A DNA stretch of 64,000 bases from an uncultured Veillonellaceae bacterium (GTDB taxonomy: Bacteria > Bacillota > Negativicutes > Selenomonadales > Selenomonadaceae), in contig CADCIX010000008.1 in assembly GCA_902801565.1 (NCBI GenBank), positions 25,615 through 89,614 on the forward strand, written 5' to 3'. Shown piece by piece: positions 30,921 to 39,903 of the stretch; position 1 is the stretch's first letter, and each line of letters opens with the position of its first letter. The notes beneath the pieces were generated by a model, which made no database searches, was not told where the DNA came from, and saw nothing but the letters and a program-made list of their open reading frames with translations. Made by a program: the position numbers and the translations under genes.

Positions 30921-32231
30921 ATGGCGGAAACGGCGCAGGCACTTCTGGACTATATAGGAATGTGCACATCGCCCTGCCATACGGCAGAGGTTAGTGCGGC
31001 AAGGCTCAAGGAGGCGGGCTTTCAGGAGCTTGCCCTTTCCGGGATGTGGGAACTGACGACGGGAGGGCGTTATTTTCTTAAAGGATACGATTCCGCATTG
31101 CTGGCCTTTGTGGTCGGCGAACGTTCCGGGGGGCTGCGCATCGCGGCAGCCCATACGGATTTCCCGTGCTTCCGGCTGAAGCCGAAGGCGGGGATGGAGA
31201 GGGACGGCTACGGACTGCTCAATGTGGAACCCTATGGAGGCATGATTCTCCGGTCCTGGCTGGATCGTCCCCTGTCCCTGGCGGGAAAGGTCGTCCTGCG
31301 GGGGAAGGATGCCTTCCATCCCGAGGGGAAACTGGTGGATTTTGAACGACCATTGTTCACGATTCCTGGTCTTGCCATCCATATGGACCGTGAGGTCAAT
31401 GAGAAGGGGGAGCTCAACCCGCAAAAGGACATGCTGCCCCTGGCGAGGCTGTCGGCTCATGCGGAGGCAGGGGATGATGGAGGGGAGGACGAGGAAGCCG
31501 GGACGAAGGACTTTTTCCTGGAATGGCTTTCCGATGAACTCATGGTTTCCTCTCAGGATATCCTTTCCTATGAGCTTTCTGCCTATCCGGTGGAGGATGG
31601 GTGCATGATGGGCCTTGGGGAGGAATTCATCTCCTCGCCGCGTCTTGACAATCTGACCTCTGCCAAGGCCTGTCTGGAGGGAATCCTTGCGTCGGCTCCT
31701 GCGGAGGGCATCCGTCTCATCGCCCTCTTCGACCATGAGGAAGTGGGAAGCAGGACGAAACAAGGGGCAGCCTCCGGGCTTCTCATGCAGGTGCTGGAGC
31801 GTATTTACCTGTCTCTTTCCAAACCCAGGGAGGAACTTTTTGCGGATATTGCGAAGGGTTTCCTGCTTTCCGTGGATGTTGCTCATGGGCTGCACCCGAA
31901 CCATCCGGACAAGAGCGATCCGGCACTCAGGCCCCTGCTGGGAGGCGGCGTGGTGCTCAAGCAGGCGGCGAGCCAGTCCTATGCGGGGGATGCGGAGGCC
32001 GTGGCAATTGTCCGGTCCCTTTGCGAGGAACATGGGATTCCCTGGCAGAATTTCGTGAACCGCTCTGACAGCAAGGGCGGCTCCACTCTGGGTTCTATTG
32101 CTTCCGCACTCGTCTCCATGCGGGCTATGGACATCGGCGTTCCCATCCTGGCCATGCATTCGGCACGGGAGCTCATGGGCGCGGCGGATCAGGAGGCATT
32201 GGAAAAGTTGTTGAAGGTCTTTTTGAAATAG
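30921..32231 (+). CDS. M18 family zinc aminopeptidase
   Basis: The 436-residue protein has the M18 metal-site landmarks: A-A-H-T-D-F-P (His and Asp ligand, about 75-80), F-D-H-E-E-V-G-S (catalytic Glu pair, about 270-277), V-D-V-A-H-G-L-H-P-N-H (about 318-328) and M-H-S-A-R-E-L-M-G (C-terminal His ligand). M18 enzymes are dodecameric cytosolic aminopeptidases that remove acidic or neutral N-terminal residues during peptide recycling. GAAGGAGGAGGATC before the ATG is a strong ribosome binding site. FabK-like gene follows 39 bp downstream; there is no obvious functional link. Confidence 0.9.
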   Translation: MAETAQALLDYIGMCTSPCHTAEVSAARLKEAGFQELALSGMWELTTGGRYFLKGYDSALLAFVVGERSGGLRIAAAHTDFPCFRLKPKAGMERDGYGLLNVEPYGGMILRSWLDRPLSLAGKVVLRGKDAFHPEGKLVDFERPLFTIPGLAIHMDREVNEKGELNPQKDMLPLARLSAHAEAGDDGGEDEEAGTKDFFLEWLSDELMVSSQDILSYELSAYPVEDGCMMGLGEEFISSPRLDNLTSAKACLEGILASAPAEGIRLIALFDHEEVGSRTKQGAASGLLMQVLERIYLSLSKPREELFADIAKGFLLSVDVAHGLHPNHPDKSDPALRPLLGGGVVLKQAASQSYAGDAEAVAIVRSLCEEHGIPWQNFVNRSDSKGGSTLGSIASALVSMRAMDIGVPILAMHSARELMGAADQEALEKLLKVFLK

Positions 32232-32270
32232 GCCGTTTTGAAATGATTTTTTAGGGAGGAATGTTATTTT

Positions 32271-33215
32271 ATGGCAACGAAACTTACGGAACTTTTGGGC
32301 ATCGAATATCCCATCCTGCAGGGCGGAATGGCTTGGATTTCCGATGCGAGCCTTGCGTCTGCGGTTTCCAATGCGGGGGGCGCAGGCATCATTTCCACGG
32401 GGGGCAGGACGACGGAATACACGCGGGAGGAAATCCGCCGCTGCCGCACCCTCACGGATCGCCCCTTTGGCGTCAATGTCATGCTCATGGCGCCCAACAA
32501 GGATGAGATCGTCGATGTCATTTGCGAGGAAAAGCCCGCTTTTGTGACGCTGGGGGCAGGGAATCCCGTGCCGTACTTTGCGAAATTCCATGAGGCAGGG
32601 GTCAAGGTGATTCCCGTGGTTCCCAATGTGAAGCTGGCAAAGCGCGTGGAGGACAAGGGCGCGGATGCCATGGTGGTGGAGGGCATGGAGGCCGGCGGGC
32701 ACATCGGCGTCCTGACGACCATGGCCCTCATGACACAGGTCATTCCGGAAGTGAAGATTCCCGTCATCATGGCCGGCGGCTTTGCCGATGGCAGGGGCCT
32801 TGCAGCGGCTCTCCTCATGGGGGCGGCGGGCGTCCAGATAGGGACGAGGTTCCTTGTGGCAGAGGAGTGCCCTGTCCATGGGAATATGAAGCAGAAGCTT
32901 ATTGAGGCCATTGATACGGATACCATTGTGACGGGGCTTACCATTGGCGGTGCTGTGCGCGGCATCAGGAACAAGTTCTCGGAGGAGTTCATTGCCCTGG
33001 AGTATTCCGGCAAGGCGAGCAAGCAGGAACTCATGGACAAGGCCACGGGAACGAACAAGCTGGCGGCAGTGGATGGCGACACGGAGAACGGCATGATGCA
33101 GGCAGGACAGAGCCTCCTGCCCCTCAAGAAGGTCGAGCCGGTGAAGGCGATTGTGGAAGCCATTATGAAGGAAGCGAGGGAAACCCTTGCAAATGCCGCT
33201 TTGATTAAGCTGTAA
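32271..33215 (+). CDS. fabK: Enoyl-ACP reductase FabK (FMN-dependent)
   Basis: The 314-residue protein matches the nitronate monooxygenase/FabK barrel family: P-I-L-Q-G-G-M-A near 14-21, A-G-G-A-G-I-I-S, V-V-E-G-M-E-A-G-G-H-I-G (FMN and substrate site), P-V-I-M-A-G-G-F-A-D-G and A-A-G-V-Q-I-G-T-R-F. The E-G-x-E-A-G-G-H form and the length are those of FabK, which reduces enoyl-ACP in the last step of fatty acid elongation in Firmicutes that lack FabI. Other nitronate monooxygenases cannot be fully excluded. TAGGGAGGAATG precedes the ATG. It is not in a fab operon here. Confidence 0.8.
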   Translation: MATKLTELLGIEYPILQGGMAWISDASLASAVSNAGGAGIISTGGRTTEYTREEIRRCRTLTDRPFGVNVMLMAPNKDEIVDVICEEKPAFVTLGAGNPVPYFAKFHEAGVKVIPVVPNVKLAKRVEDKGADAMVVEGMEAGGHIGVLTTMALMTQVIPEVKIPVIMAGGFADGRGLAAALLMGAAGVQIGTRFLVAEECPVHGNMKQKLIEAIDTDTIVTGLTIGGAVRGIRNKFSEEFIALEYSGKASKQELMDKATGTNKLAAVDGDTENGMMQAGQSLLPLKKVEPVKAIVEAIMKEARETLANAALIKL

Positions 33216-33235
33216 GCTGAAAGGTGCGTTGGCTA

Positions 33236-33264
33236 TTGACATTTCGGGGAGAATTGTGTATAAT
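33236..33264 (+). promoter_or_regulatory. Strong sigma-70 promoter of rpsU
   Basis: Near-consensus promoter: TTGACA (33236-33241), 17-bp spacer, TATAAT (33259-33264). Transcription would start around 33272, about 60 bp before rpsU. Confidence 0.85.
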
Positions 33265-33329
33265 ACAGAACTATAGCTGTGGCCGCAAGGCACGGCTCTC
33301 CCAAGAATACTTGGAGGGGGGGAAGAATC

Positions 33330-33512
33330 ATGGCAAACGAAGTCAAAGTTGGCAAAAACGAATCAATCGATAGTGCTCTCCGCCGCTTCAAGCGTACGTG
33401 CCAGAAAGCTGGTACTCTGGCTGAAGTAAGAAAACGTGAACATTACGAGAAACCCAGCGTTCGCCGCAAGAAGAAGTCTGAGGCAGCGCGCAAGCGCAAG
33501 TACAGAGGCTAA
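33330..33512 (+). CDS. rpsU: 30S ribosomal protein S21
   Basis: The 60-residue, highly basic protein ([22 protein letters not shown] and an [13 protein letters not shown] tail) is a textbook S21, which binds the 30S platform and helps mRNA recruitment. The ATG at 33330 follows TTGGAGGGGGGG; the upstream in-frame start at 33279 has no homology. A consensus promoter precedes it and a terminator-like hairpin follows, before yqeY, a neighbour seen in many Firmicutes. Confidence 0.95.
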   Translation: MANEVKVGKNESIDSALRRFKRTCQKAGTLAEVRKREHYEKPSVRRKKKSEAARKRKYRG

Positions 33513-33518
33513 GCAGTC

Positions 33519-33549
33519 AGCACCCGCGATGGATTCGTGGGTGCTTTTA
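33519..33549 (+). terminator. Hairpin terminator after rpsU
   Basis: AGCACCC (from 33519) pairs with GGGTGCT followed by TTTTAT. It may allow read-through into yqeY, which has no separate visible promoter. Confidence 0.7.
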
Positions 33550-33570
33550 TGCTATTGAGGAGGTATTGAA

Positions 33571-34014
33571 ATGTCTTTAAAGGACAGGATTTCCGAGGAT
33601 ATGAAAGCGGCCATGAAGGCCCACGAGAAGGACAGGCTTGCGGTCATCCGCATGGTGCGTTCTGCAATTCGCCAGACGGAAATCGATGGCAAGAAGGATC
33701 TGGATGATGAGGGCGTGATCGCTGTCATCAGCAAGGAACTCAAGATGCGAAAGGACTCTCTGGAGGAGTTCAGGAAGGGCGGCCGCGATGACCTGGTGGA
33801 GAAGACCCAGGCGGAAATCGACGTGCTCCTGCCTTACCTGCCGGAGCAGCTTTCCGAGGATGAGGTGAAGGCTCTCGTCAAGGAGGCCGTGGAGCAGACG
33901 GGCGCTGCTTCCATGAAGGACATGGGCAAGGTCATGGGCGTTCTCATGCCGAAGGTCAAGGGGCGTGCTGATGGCAAGCTGGTCAACAGCATCGTCAAGG
34001 GCATGCTGGGCTGA
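33571..34014 (+). CDS. yqeY: GatB/YqeY-domain protein
   Basis: The 147-residue helical protein matches YqeY: D-M-K-A-A-M-K-A-x-E-K-x-R-L near the start, Q-x-E-I-x-x-L-x-x-Y-L-P-E-Q-L-S-E-D-E and M-G-K-V-M-G-x-L-M-P-K-V-K-G-R-A-D-G near the end. The domain is also the tail of the GatB amidotransferase subunit and binds tRNA; the role of the free form is unclear. It follows rpsU by 58 bp with AGGAGGTATTGAA as ribosome binding site. Confidence 0.9.
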   Translation: MSLKDRISEDMKAAMKAHEKDRLAVIRMVRSAIRQTEIDGKKDLDDEGVIAVISKELKMRKDSLEEFRKGGRDDLVEKTQAEIDVLLPYLPEQLSEDEVKALVKEAVEQTGAASMKDMGKVMGVLMPKVKGRADGKLVNSIVKGMLG

Positions 34015-34070
34015 TTTATACTCGCGATCGGTAAAATTTATATCTCGTTACATCTCCCCCGCGGTATATG

Positions 34071-34117
34071 CAGAGACCGTAAAAGCTTTGCCTACGGCAA
34101 ATTTTAACGGTCTCTAG
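34071..34117. repeat. Palindromic repeat (REP-like or terminator)
   Basis: AGAGACCGT near 34073 pairs with ACGGTCTCT ending at 34117, and the core TTTGCCTACGGCAAA is itself palindromic and related to the repeats at 27729-27858. It separates yqeY from the nfeD-floA unit and could act as a terminator, although the T-run is inside the stem and not after it. Confidence 0.5.
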
Positions 34118-34153
34118 TATAGCATGCAGGGATACCCGGAAGGAGGGATCCTT

Positions 34154-34789
34154 ATGGAGTATGTAAGTATGCCGGCCGTGCAGGTGCTTCTGCTGGCCAT
34201 TGTCTTCCTGGCGATTTTTGTGGAAATCAAGACAGGGGGACTTGGCGTCGGGGTACTGCTTGGACTTGTGGCGGCGGGTGTGTTCTTTGGCAGCCAGTAT
34301 ATGAAGGGTTTGGTGAGCATTTACCAGATCGGCATTTTCCTGGCGGGCATCTTGTTCATCATCGTGGAGATCCTCATGCCCACCGTCGGGCTGCTGGCAG
34401 GCGTTGGTGTGGCGGCGATGCTTTACAGCGTCGTGCTGGCGCTGGGCGGCGATGTCAATGCCGTCTATGCCATGCTCGCAGCCTTTGTGCTGGCGATTGT
34501 GATGTTTGCCCTCATTGTGAAGCATCTGCCTTCCAGCAAGCTCTGGAACAAGATCGTCCTTCGTGACCAGTCCACGAGCCAGCGGGGCTATGTGAGCGCG
34601 GAGTCCCGTGACACATTGATTGGGAAGAAGGGAAAAGTCCTGACCGAGCTTCGGCCTTCCGGTTCCATCCTCATTGATGGCGCGCCGGTGGATGTGGTTT
34701 CCGAGGGGGCATTCATCAGCAAGGATGAACTGGTGGAAGTTGTGGCTGTTCATGGGAGTCGTGTGGTAGTCAGAAAGGTGGCGGTTTGA
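34154..34789 (+). CDS. NfeD-like membrane protein
   Basis: The 211-residue protein has three or four transmembrane helices (about 8-125) and a C-terminal OB-fold domain (about 140-210, with [14 protein letters not shown] and [12 protein letters not shown]). This is the short NfeD form, which partners with flotillin-like proteins in membrane microdomains. ATG at 34154 is chosen because GGAAGGAGG (34138-34146) lies 8 bp upstream; the in-frame ATG at 34124 has none. Its TGA shares a base with the start of floA, so the pair is translationally coupled. Confidence 0.85.
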   Translation: MEYVSMPAVQVLLLAIVFLAIFVEIKTGGLGVGVLLGLVAAGVFFGSQYMKGLVSIYQIGIFLAGILFIIVEILMPTVGLLAGVGVAAMLYSVVLALGGDVNAVYAMLAAFVLAIVMFALIVKHLPSSKLWNKIVLRDQSTSQRGYVSAESRDTLIGKKGKVLTELRPSGSILIDGAPVDVVSEGAFISKDELVEVVAVHGSRVVVRKVAV

Positions 34790-35790
34790 TGCTGGAGTTG
34801 TTCGGCACGGGTTTCTTTTTGGTATTGTTGATAATCTTTGTCATGGTGTTCCTGCACTTTGTTCCTGTGGGGCTTTGGATTTCCGCGATGGCGGCCAATG
34901 TCCATGTGAGCATCATGACACTTGTGGGAATGCGCATGCGCCGCGTTCCTCCGGGGAAGATCATCCTGCCTCTCATCAAGGCGAACAAGGCGGGACTGGA
35001 TGTGTCCGTCAACCAGCTGGAAGCGCATTATCTGGCAGGCGGGAATGTGGACAAGGTGGTGGATGCCCTCATTGCGGCGCATCGTGCACAGATTCCCCTT
35101 CCCTTCGAGCGTTCCGCTGCCATTGACCTGGCAGGCCGCGATGTGCTGGAAGCGGTGCAGATGAGCGTCAACCCGAAGGTCATCGAGACACCGATTGTCT
35201 CGGCGGTGGCAAAGAACGGCATTGAGCTCAAGATCAAAGCCCGTGTCACGGTGCGGGCGAACATTGACCGGCTGGTGGGCGGCGCAGGAGAGCCTACCAT
35301 CATTGCCCGTGTCGGTGAAGGCATTGTCACGACGGTGGGTTCCTCCGAGATGCACACCGACGTGCTGGCAAACCCGGATGACATTTCCAAGACGGTGCTC
35401 GGAAAGGGGCTGGATGCAGGCACTGCCTTTGAGATCCTGTCCATCGATATTGCCGATGTGGATGTCGGGCGCAACATCGGGGCAGAGCTCCAGACCGATC
35501 AGGCGGAGGCAGACAAACGCATCGCCCAGGCAAAGGCGGAGGAGCGCCGCGCCATGGCTGTGGCCAAGGAGCAGGAAATGAAGGCCTATACCCAGGAGAT
35601 GGAGGCCAAGGTCGTGGAGGCCCAGGCAGAGGTTCCCCATGCCATGGCAGAGGCTCTCAGGGAAGGCCGGCTGGGCGTCATGGATTATTACAACCTCAAC
35701 AATGTGCAGGCGGATACGGATATGCGGAATGCCATCAGCAATGCAGGAAACGGTGGCAAGCTTCAGGCACCTTCCGCACCGGTGAAGTGA
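34789..35790 (+). CDS. floA: Flotillin-like protein FloA
   Basis: The 333-residue protein has an N-terminal hydrophobic hairpin (1-40), a PHB/SPFH core (about 45-230; [32 protein letters not shown]) and an Ala/Glu/Lys-rich coiled-coil tail. This is the FloA (YqfA) family, which scaffolds functional membrane microdomains and works with NfeD. It overlaps the nfeD stop by 1 bp (TGATG). The following small membrane protein gene starts 1 bp after its stop, completing a three-gene unit. Confidence 0.9.
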   Translation: MLELFGTGFFLVLLIIFVMVFLHFVPVGLWISAMAANVHVSIMTLVGMRMRRVPPGKIILPLIKANKAGLDVSVNQLEAHYLAGGNVDKVVDALIAAHRAQIPLPFERSAAIDLAGRDVLEAVQMSVNPKVIETPIVSAVAKNGIELKIKARVTVRANIDRLVGGAGEPTIIARVGEGIVTTVGSSEMHTDVLANPDDISKTVLGKGLDAGTAFEILSIDIADVDVGRNIGAELQTDQAEADKRIAQAKAEERRAMAVAKEQEMKAYTQEMEAKVVEAQAEVPHAMAEALREGRLGVMDYYNLNNVQADTDMRNAISNAGNGGKLQAPSAPVK

Positions 35791-35791
35791 T

Positions 35792-36277
35792 ATGGAAAAT
35801 ATTCTTCTTATCATCTTTTTGTATTTCATCGCAACGATATTTTCCGACAGGAACAAGCGCAAGAAGAGGCGGATGCCGCCTTCCGGCCCCCCGGAGCAGA
35901 TGCCGCAGCAGGTTCCCCGGGGGCAGGACGGCGCGGCTCCCCGCAGAGGAGTCGACTTTGAGATCCCGCATCTGGAGGGCGCCCCCCCCGTACCTTCTGC
36001 CGATGGGGTATACCATGAAGAGGAAGACGAGGCTTCGGGGAAGCCTGCCCCGCATCCCGAGCGGGACCTGTGGCAGGAATACGTAGAGCGGACCCGGCAT
36101 GCGGTTTTGAGGAATGGTGCAGGAAGCAGTGAAACGGCCATAGAGGCATCAGCCGGCGAGGCAGGGAAACCCCATCCCATTCTCATGGACCCGCAGACTG
36201 CTCTGCAGGCTGTTGCCCTGGCAGAGGTGCTGAACCGTCCCAAGGCATATCGGAAGATACGTCGGTATGGAAGATGA
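35792..36277 (+). CDS. Hypothetical single-pass membrane protein (161 aa)
   Basis: One N-terminal transmembrane helix (residues 3-18) is followed by a Lys/Arg stop-transfer and a hydrophilic, Pro/Glu-rich region with a short C-terminal helix (T-A-L-Q-A-V-A-L-A-E-V-L). No family is recognised. The start is 1 bp after the floA stop, so it is probably cotranscribed with nfeD and floA and may be a microdomain partner. ATG with weak site; the reading frame has the same codon bias as floA. Confidence 0.6.
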   Translation: MENILLIIFLYFIATIFSDRNKRKKRRMPPSGPPEQMPQQVPRGQDGAAPRRGVDFEIPHLEGAPPVPSADGVYHEEEDEASGKPAPHPERDLWQEYVERTRHAVLRNGAGSSETAIEASAGEAGKPHPILMDPQTALQAVALAEVLNRPKAYRKIRRYGR

Positions 36278-36290
36278 CAATTGAATACGG

Positions 36291-36369
36291 TATGGGAGCT
36301 CGTGAACGGGCTGAGAGGAAACTGTGTGTTTCGACCTGTGACCTGATTTGGATAATGCCAACGTAGGGA
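36291..36369 (+). promoter_or_regulatory. TPP riboswitch (THI element)
   Basis: The conserved THI-box blocks are in order: GGGAGCT, GGCTGAGAGG, a variable stem, then ACCTGATTTGGATAATGCCA and ACGTAGGGA. The CTGAGA and GGATAATGCCA elements bind thiamine pyrophosphate. A terminator hairpin follows at 36379, so thiamine excess should stop transcription of thiC. Confidence 0.95.
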
Positions 36370-36378
36370 GAAAATGAG

Positions 36379-36430
36379 CTGCAAAGAGCGTTGTATCAAA
36401 AACAGGCATCTTTGCAGCATTTTTTTTGAT
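36379..36430 (+). terminator. Riboswitch expression-platform terminator
   Basis: GCTGCAAAGA (from 36379) pairs with TCTTTGCAGC (about 36411-36420), followed by ATTTTTTTT. It lies between the TPP aptamer and thiC and is the probable ligand-controlled terminator. Confidence 0.85.
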
Positions 36431-36456
36431 GAACAGTTCATTAAGGAGGATATGCA

Positions 36457-37770
36457 ATGGAAAGACAGTACACGACGCAGATGGATGCGGCGCGAAAAGG
36501 GATTCTCACGCGGGAAATGGAGATTGTGGCAAAGAAGGAGAATATGCAGCCGGAAGCCTTGATGAAGCTCATGGCAGAGGGGAAGGTTGTCATCTGCGCC
36601 AACCGGAACCATAAATGCCTTGAGCCGGAGGGCGTCGGCAGCATGCTTCGCACGAAGATCAATGTCAATCTCGGCGTGTCGAGGGATTGCAAGGATTACA
36701 ACATGGAGATGGAGAAGGTCATGAGCGCGGTCCATCTGGGGGCGGAGGCCATCATGGATCTCTCCAGCCATGGGGATACCCAGCCCTTTCGCAGGAAGCT
36801 GACGCAGGAATGCCCTGCCATGATCGGCACAGTTCCCGTCTATGACAGCGTCATCCACTACCAAAGGGATCTGGCGACGCTTACGGCCCAGGACTTTGTT
36901 GATGTGGTGCGGCTCCATGCGGAGGACGGGGTGGATTTCGTGACGCTCCATTGCGGCATCACCAGAAGCACCCTTCGGCAGATTCGGGAGCATAAGCGGA
37001 AGATGAATATCGTGAGCCGCGGGGGAAGCCTTGTCTTTGCATGGATGAGCATGACAGGGGAGGAAAATCCCTTTTTTGAGCATTTCGATGAGATTCTGGA
37101 TATCTGCGAGGAGTATGATGTCACGGTTTCTCTGGGGGATGCCTGCCGTCCCGGTTGCCTGGCGGATGCCACGGATGTCTGCCAGATGGAGGAACTGGTG
37201 CGGCTGGGAGAGTTGACGAAACGGGCCTGGGCCCATAATGTGCAGGTTATGGTGGAGGGCCCCGGCCATGTACCCCTGAATCAGGTTGCGGCAAACATGG
37301 AGGTGCAGAAGAGCATCTGCATGGGGGCGCCCTTCTATGTTCTCGGGCCGCTGGTGACCGACATTGCCCCCGGCTATGACCATATCACGGCAGCGATCGG
37401 AGGGGCTGTTGCCGCCATGAACGGCGCTGCCTTCCTCTGCTATGTGACGCCGGCGGAGCACCTTGCCCTGCCGAATGTGGATGATGTGCGCCAGGGCATC
37501 ATTGCCTCGAAGATCGCCGCCCATGCCGCAGATATTGCCAAGGGCATCCCGGGCGCAAGGGATGTGGATGACCGCATGGCAGAGGCCCGCAGGAAACTGG
37601 ACTGGGATGCGCAATACGACTGCGCCCTGGATCCTGACACGGCGAAAGCCATCCGCAGCAGCCGCATGCCGGAGAGCGACCACAGCGATACCTGCAGCAT
37701 GTGCGGGAAATTCTGTGCCGTGCGAAGCATGAACAAGGCCTTGAGCGGCGAATATATCGATATATTGTGA
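36457..37770 (+). CDS. thiC: Phosphomethylpyrimidine synthase ThiC
   Basis: The 437-residue protein is a complete ThiC: N-R-N-H-K near 47, [11 protein letters not shown] near 160, E-G-P-G-H-V-P-L-N near 268 and the C-terminal Fe-S motif C-S-M-C-G-K-F-C. This radical SAM enzyme converts aminoimidazole ribotide to the thiamine pyrimidine. The cluster motif here is C-x2-C-x3-C, one residue shorter than the C-x2-C-x4-C of the Escherichia coli enzyme. It is monocistronic behind a TPP riboswitch with AAGGAGG as ribosome binding site. No other thi gene is in the window. Confidence 0.97.
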   Translation: MERQYTTQMDAARKGILTREMEIVAKKENMQPEALMKLMAEGKVVICANRNHKCLEPEGVGSMLRTKINVNLGVSRDCKDYNMEMEKVMSAVHLGAEAIMDLSSHGDTQPFRRKLTQECPAMIGTVPVYDSVIHYQRDLATLTAQDFVDVVRLHAEDGVDFVTLHCGITRSTLRQIREHKRKMNIVSRGGSLVFAWMSMTGEENPFFEHFDEILDICEEYDVTVSLGDACRPGCLADATDVCQMEELVRLGELTKRAWAHNVQVMVEGPGHVPLNQVAANMEVQKSICMGAPFYVLGPLVTDIAPGYDHITAAIGGAVAAMNGAAFLCYVTPAEHLALPNVDDVRQGIIASKIAAHAADIAKGIPGARDVDDRMAEARRKLDWDAQYDCALDPDTAKAIRSSRMPESDHSDTCSMCGKFCAVRSMNKALSGEYIDIL

Positions 37771-37795
37771 TTTGAGTATAGGCTCCTTTTCTTTC

Positions 37796-37830
37796 GGCAG
37801 GATTTTTTGTGAATCCTGTCGATTTTTTTG
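37796..37830 (+). terminator. Rho-independent terminator of thiC
   Basis: CGGCAGGATT pairs with AATCCTGTCG (one G-U pair) and is followed by ATTTTTTTG. Confidence 0.85.
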
Positions 37831-37905
37831 TATTTTAAAGAAGGATTGTGGGAAGAAGATGGAGAAATAGGCCTTGGGATTATCCAAAGGGAGGAGGGAA
37901 ATGGT

Positions 37906-38172
37906 ATGGACAAGTGGCACCACAAGCACAAGAAGAAAAAGACATCGGGCGAGCATCCGGCAGTGGCCGCCTGCAAGACGGCAACCATCGCTGAAAAACG
38001 GGCGCACAAGCTCGTGAAGAAGACACTCAAGGAGATGGGGTTCCATCGGAGTGCCGAAGAAGAGCAGGATCCGGAGCGGGAAAAGCATCCTGCCGTCGCA
38101 TCGGCGGAGCTTGCGGAGAAGCATGCGGAACGGCTGGTGCAGAGGACGCTGAATCGGATTGGCTGGCAGTAA
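37906..38172 (+). CDS. Small basic hypothetical protein with internal duplication (88 aa)
   Basis: The protein begins with a His/Lys-rich stretch (H-H-K-H-K-K-K-K) and contains two similar segments: H-P-A-V-A-A-C-K-T-A-T-I-A-E-K-R-A-H-K-L-V-K-K-T-L and H-P-A-V-A-S-A-E-L-A-E-K-H-A-E-R-L-V-Q-R-T-L, i.e. a duplicated approximately 30-residue helical unit. No family is recognised. The ATG at 37906 follows GGGAGGAGGGAAATGGT. The His-rich N-terminus could bind metal; this is speculative. Confidence 0.6.
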   Translation: MDKWHHKHKKKKTSGEHPAVAACKTATIAEKRAHKLVKKTLKEMGFHRSAEEEQDPEREKHPAVASAELAEKHAERLVQRTLNRIGWQ

Positions 38173-38211
38173 CGCCTGATATTCTATGGAAAGTGTAAGG
38201 AGGGACACTGC

Positions 38212-39759
38212 ATGGATAATGCGAGTGATGAGGCGCAACGGGTCAAGGAAGCAGAGCAGGCCTTTGACCGGAAGCGCAGGACGATTGGACTTTTCGGGGC
38301 GCCGATACTGGCGGTTCTCGTATTTCTCACACCGATTGACGGGCTTACCCTTGAGGCGCACAAGCTCCTTGCCATCATGGTGCTTGTGGCACTCTGGTGG
38401 ATCACGGAGCCTGTTCCCATTCCCGTGACCTCGCTCATCGGGCCGACACTGGCGGTTATTACGGGAGTTGTGCCGGTGGGGACGGCATTTTCTGCCTTTG
38501 CAAACTCGATGATTTTTCTTTTCATGGGCGGGTTCATTCTCGCCAAGGCCATGATGTCCCATGGGCTGGACAAGAGGTTTGCCTACTGGCTCCTGTCCCG
38601 TTCCTGGGTGGGCTCGAATCCCAAGCGGATCTTCCTGGCCATTGGCCTTGCGGCGGCACTTTGCTCCGGCTGGGTCAGCAACACGGCGACGGCGGCGATG
38701 ATGTTTCCCATCTGCCTTGGCCTCCTGAACTCCATCAAGGAGATGTTCGCGGCCAATGGGCGCAATATCAACCTCAATGAGTACAAATACGCGACGGGCC
38801 TCATGCTCATGACGGCCTATTCCTGTTCCATCGGCGGTGTGCTGACGCCCATCGGGACGCCTCCGAACCTCATCATGCTCGGCTTCCTTGGGCAGATGGC
38901 CGACATTCATATCTCTTTCTTCCAGTGGATGGTCTGGGGCTTCATTGCCATGGTGTTCTATTTCATCATCGCCTACATCGTGCTTTCGCACATGTTCCCG
39001 GCGGATGTGGATCGCATCGACGGGGCGGAGGAATTCATCCGTGCGCGTATCAGGGAGCTTGGCGGATGGACCCGCGCCCAGAAAAACACGCTGGTTGCAT
39101 TCCTCGTGGCAGTTGTCCTCTGGATCACTCCGGGATTCCTTTCCATTGCCTTCGGTTCGGAGGATCCGATGCTGGCAATGTACAACCGCTTGTTCCCGGA
39201 GGCGGTGGCGGCGATGGCAGGAGCACTTTTGCTCTTCATCCTGCCCGTCAATTTCTCCAAGCGTGAGTTCACTCTGACCTGGAAGGAAGCCATGGAGGGC
39301 ATCGAGTGGGGCACCCTCATCCTCTTTGGCGGCGGCCTTGCCATGGGCGGCATGATGTACAAGACAGGGCTTTCCGGCTGGGTCGGCGACCTTATCGTCA
39401 ACAGCATGGGCGGCGAGCCTTCCCAGGTTGCCATGGTGGCAATCTTCTCGGTCATGGCGCTTCTCCTGTCGGAGCTTACGAGCCATACGGCGGCGACGAA
39501 CATGATCGGCCCCCTGGCCATCACGGCGGCGATCTCTGCGGGAGTCAGCCCGATTCCCGTCTCTGTGGGCATCGCCCTTTCTGCATCCCTGGGCTTCATG
39601 TTGCCGGTTTCGACACCTCCTAACGCGATTGTCTACGCCAGTGGCTATATTCCTATCACCAAGATGATCCGCACGGGCGTCTACATCGATTTTATCGGCA
39701 TCGCCTGCGTGACGATTCCCCTGGCAATCTACGTGGTGAGCTGGGTCATTGGAAAGTAA
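38212..39759 (+). CDS. DASS/SLC13-family sodium:dicarboxylate (anion) symporter
   Basis: The 515-residue protein has 11-12 transmembrane segments and the DASS hallmark S-N-T-A-T-A-A-M-M (about 158-166), the second S-H-T-A-A-T-N-M substrate loop (about 425) and G-V-L-T-P-I-G-T-P-P-N and P-V-S-T-P-P-N-A-I-V loops. These transporters take up succinate, malate or sulfate with sodium. A cytosolic N-terminal 20 residues is hydrophilic. AAGGAGGGACACTGC precedes the ATG. It is transcribed with or just after the small basic protein gene and closed by a terminator at 39778. Confidence 0.9.
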   Translation: MDNASDEAQRVKEAEQAFDRKRRTIGLFGAPILAVLVFLTPIDGLTLEAHKLLAIMVLVALWWITEPVPIPVTSLIGPTLAVITGVVPVGTAFSAFANSMIFLFMGGFILAKAMMSHGLDKRFAYWLLSRSWVGSNPKRIFLAIGLAAALCSGWVSNTATAAMMFPICLGLLNSIKEMFAANGRNINLNEYKYATGLMLMTAYSCSIGGVLTPIGTPPNLIMLGFLGQMADIHISFFQWMVWGFIAMVFYFIIAYIVLSHMFPADVDRIDGAEEFIRARIRELGGWTRAQKNTLVAFLVAVVLWITPGFLSIAFGSEDPMLAMYNRLFPEAVAAMAGALLLFILPVNFSKREFTLTWKEAMEGIEWGTLILFGGGLAMGGMMYKTGLSGWVGDLIVNSMGGEPSQVAMVAIFSVMALLLSELTSHTAATNMIGPLAITAAISAGVSPIPVSVGIALSASLGFMLPVSTPPNAIVYASGYIPITKMIRTGVYIDFIGIACVTIPLAIYVVSWVIGK

Positions 39760-39777
39760 TATTGTGTAAGCAGGATC

Positions 39778-39823
39778 AAGCCCTTGAATTCTCCCGGGAT
39801 GGATGAATTCAGGGGCTTTTTCT
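39778..39823 (+). terminator. Rho-independent terminator
   Basis: AAGCCCTTGAATTC (39778-39791) pairs with GAATTCAGGGGCTT (39805-39818), followed by TTTTTC. It isolates the NRPS operon from the upstream transporter. Confidence 0.9.
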
Positions 39824-39851
39824 TGCCAAATGATTTGTTTTACGATATTAT
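39823..39851 (+). promoter_or_regulatory. Promoter of the partner-switching/NRPS operon
   Basis: TTGCCA (39823-39828) and TATTAT (39846-39851) are 17 bp apart, 52 bp before the PP2C start. No further promoter is visible inside the following four-gene unit. Confidence 0.55.
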
Positions 39852-39903
39852 TATATTGTGAATTTTTTGGTGGTTTGAGGTCAGATTTGCAAGGGGTGAG
39901 CCA

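Noticed and set aside
30897..33293. 798-codon minus-strand frame opposite the M18 peptidase and FabK
   Set aside because: Shadow frame; both sense genes have catalytic motifs.
36149..36457. Minus-strand 102-codon frame across the thiC leader
   Set aside because: It is antisense to the TPP riboswitch and terminator and has no support.
34750..39486. Very long minus-strand open frame of about 1578 codons
   Set aside because: It lies antisense to nfeD, floA, thiC and the DASS gene, all with clear homology; it is low-complexity, His/Arg-rich and has no ribosome binding site. GC-rich codon bias explains it.
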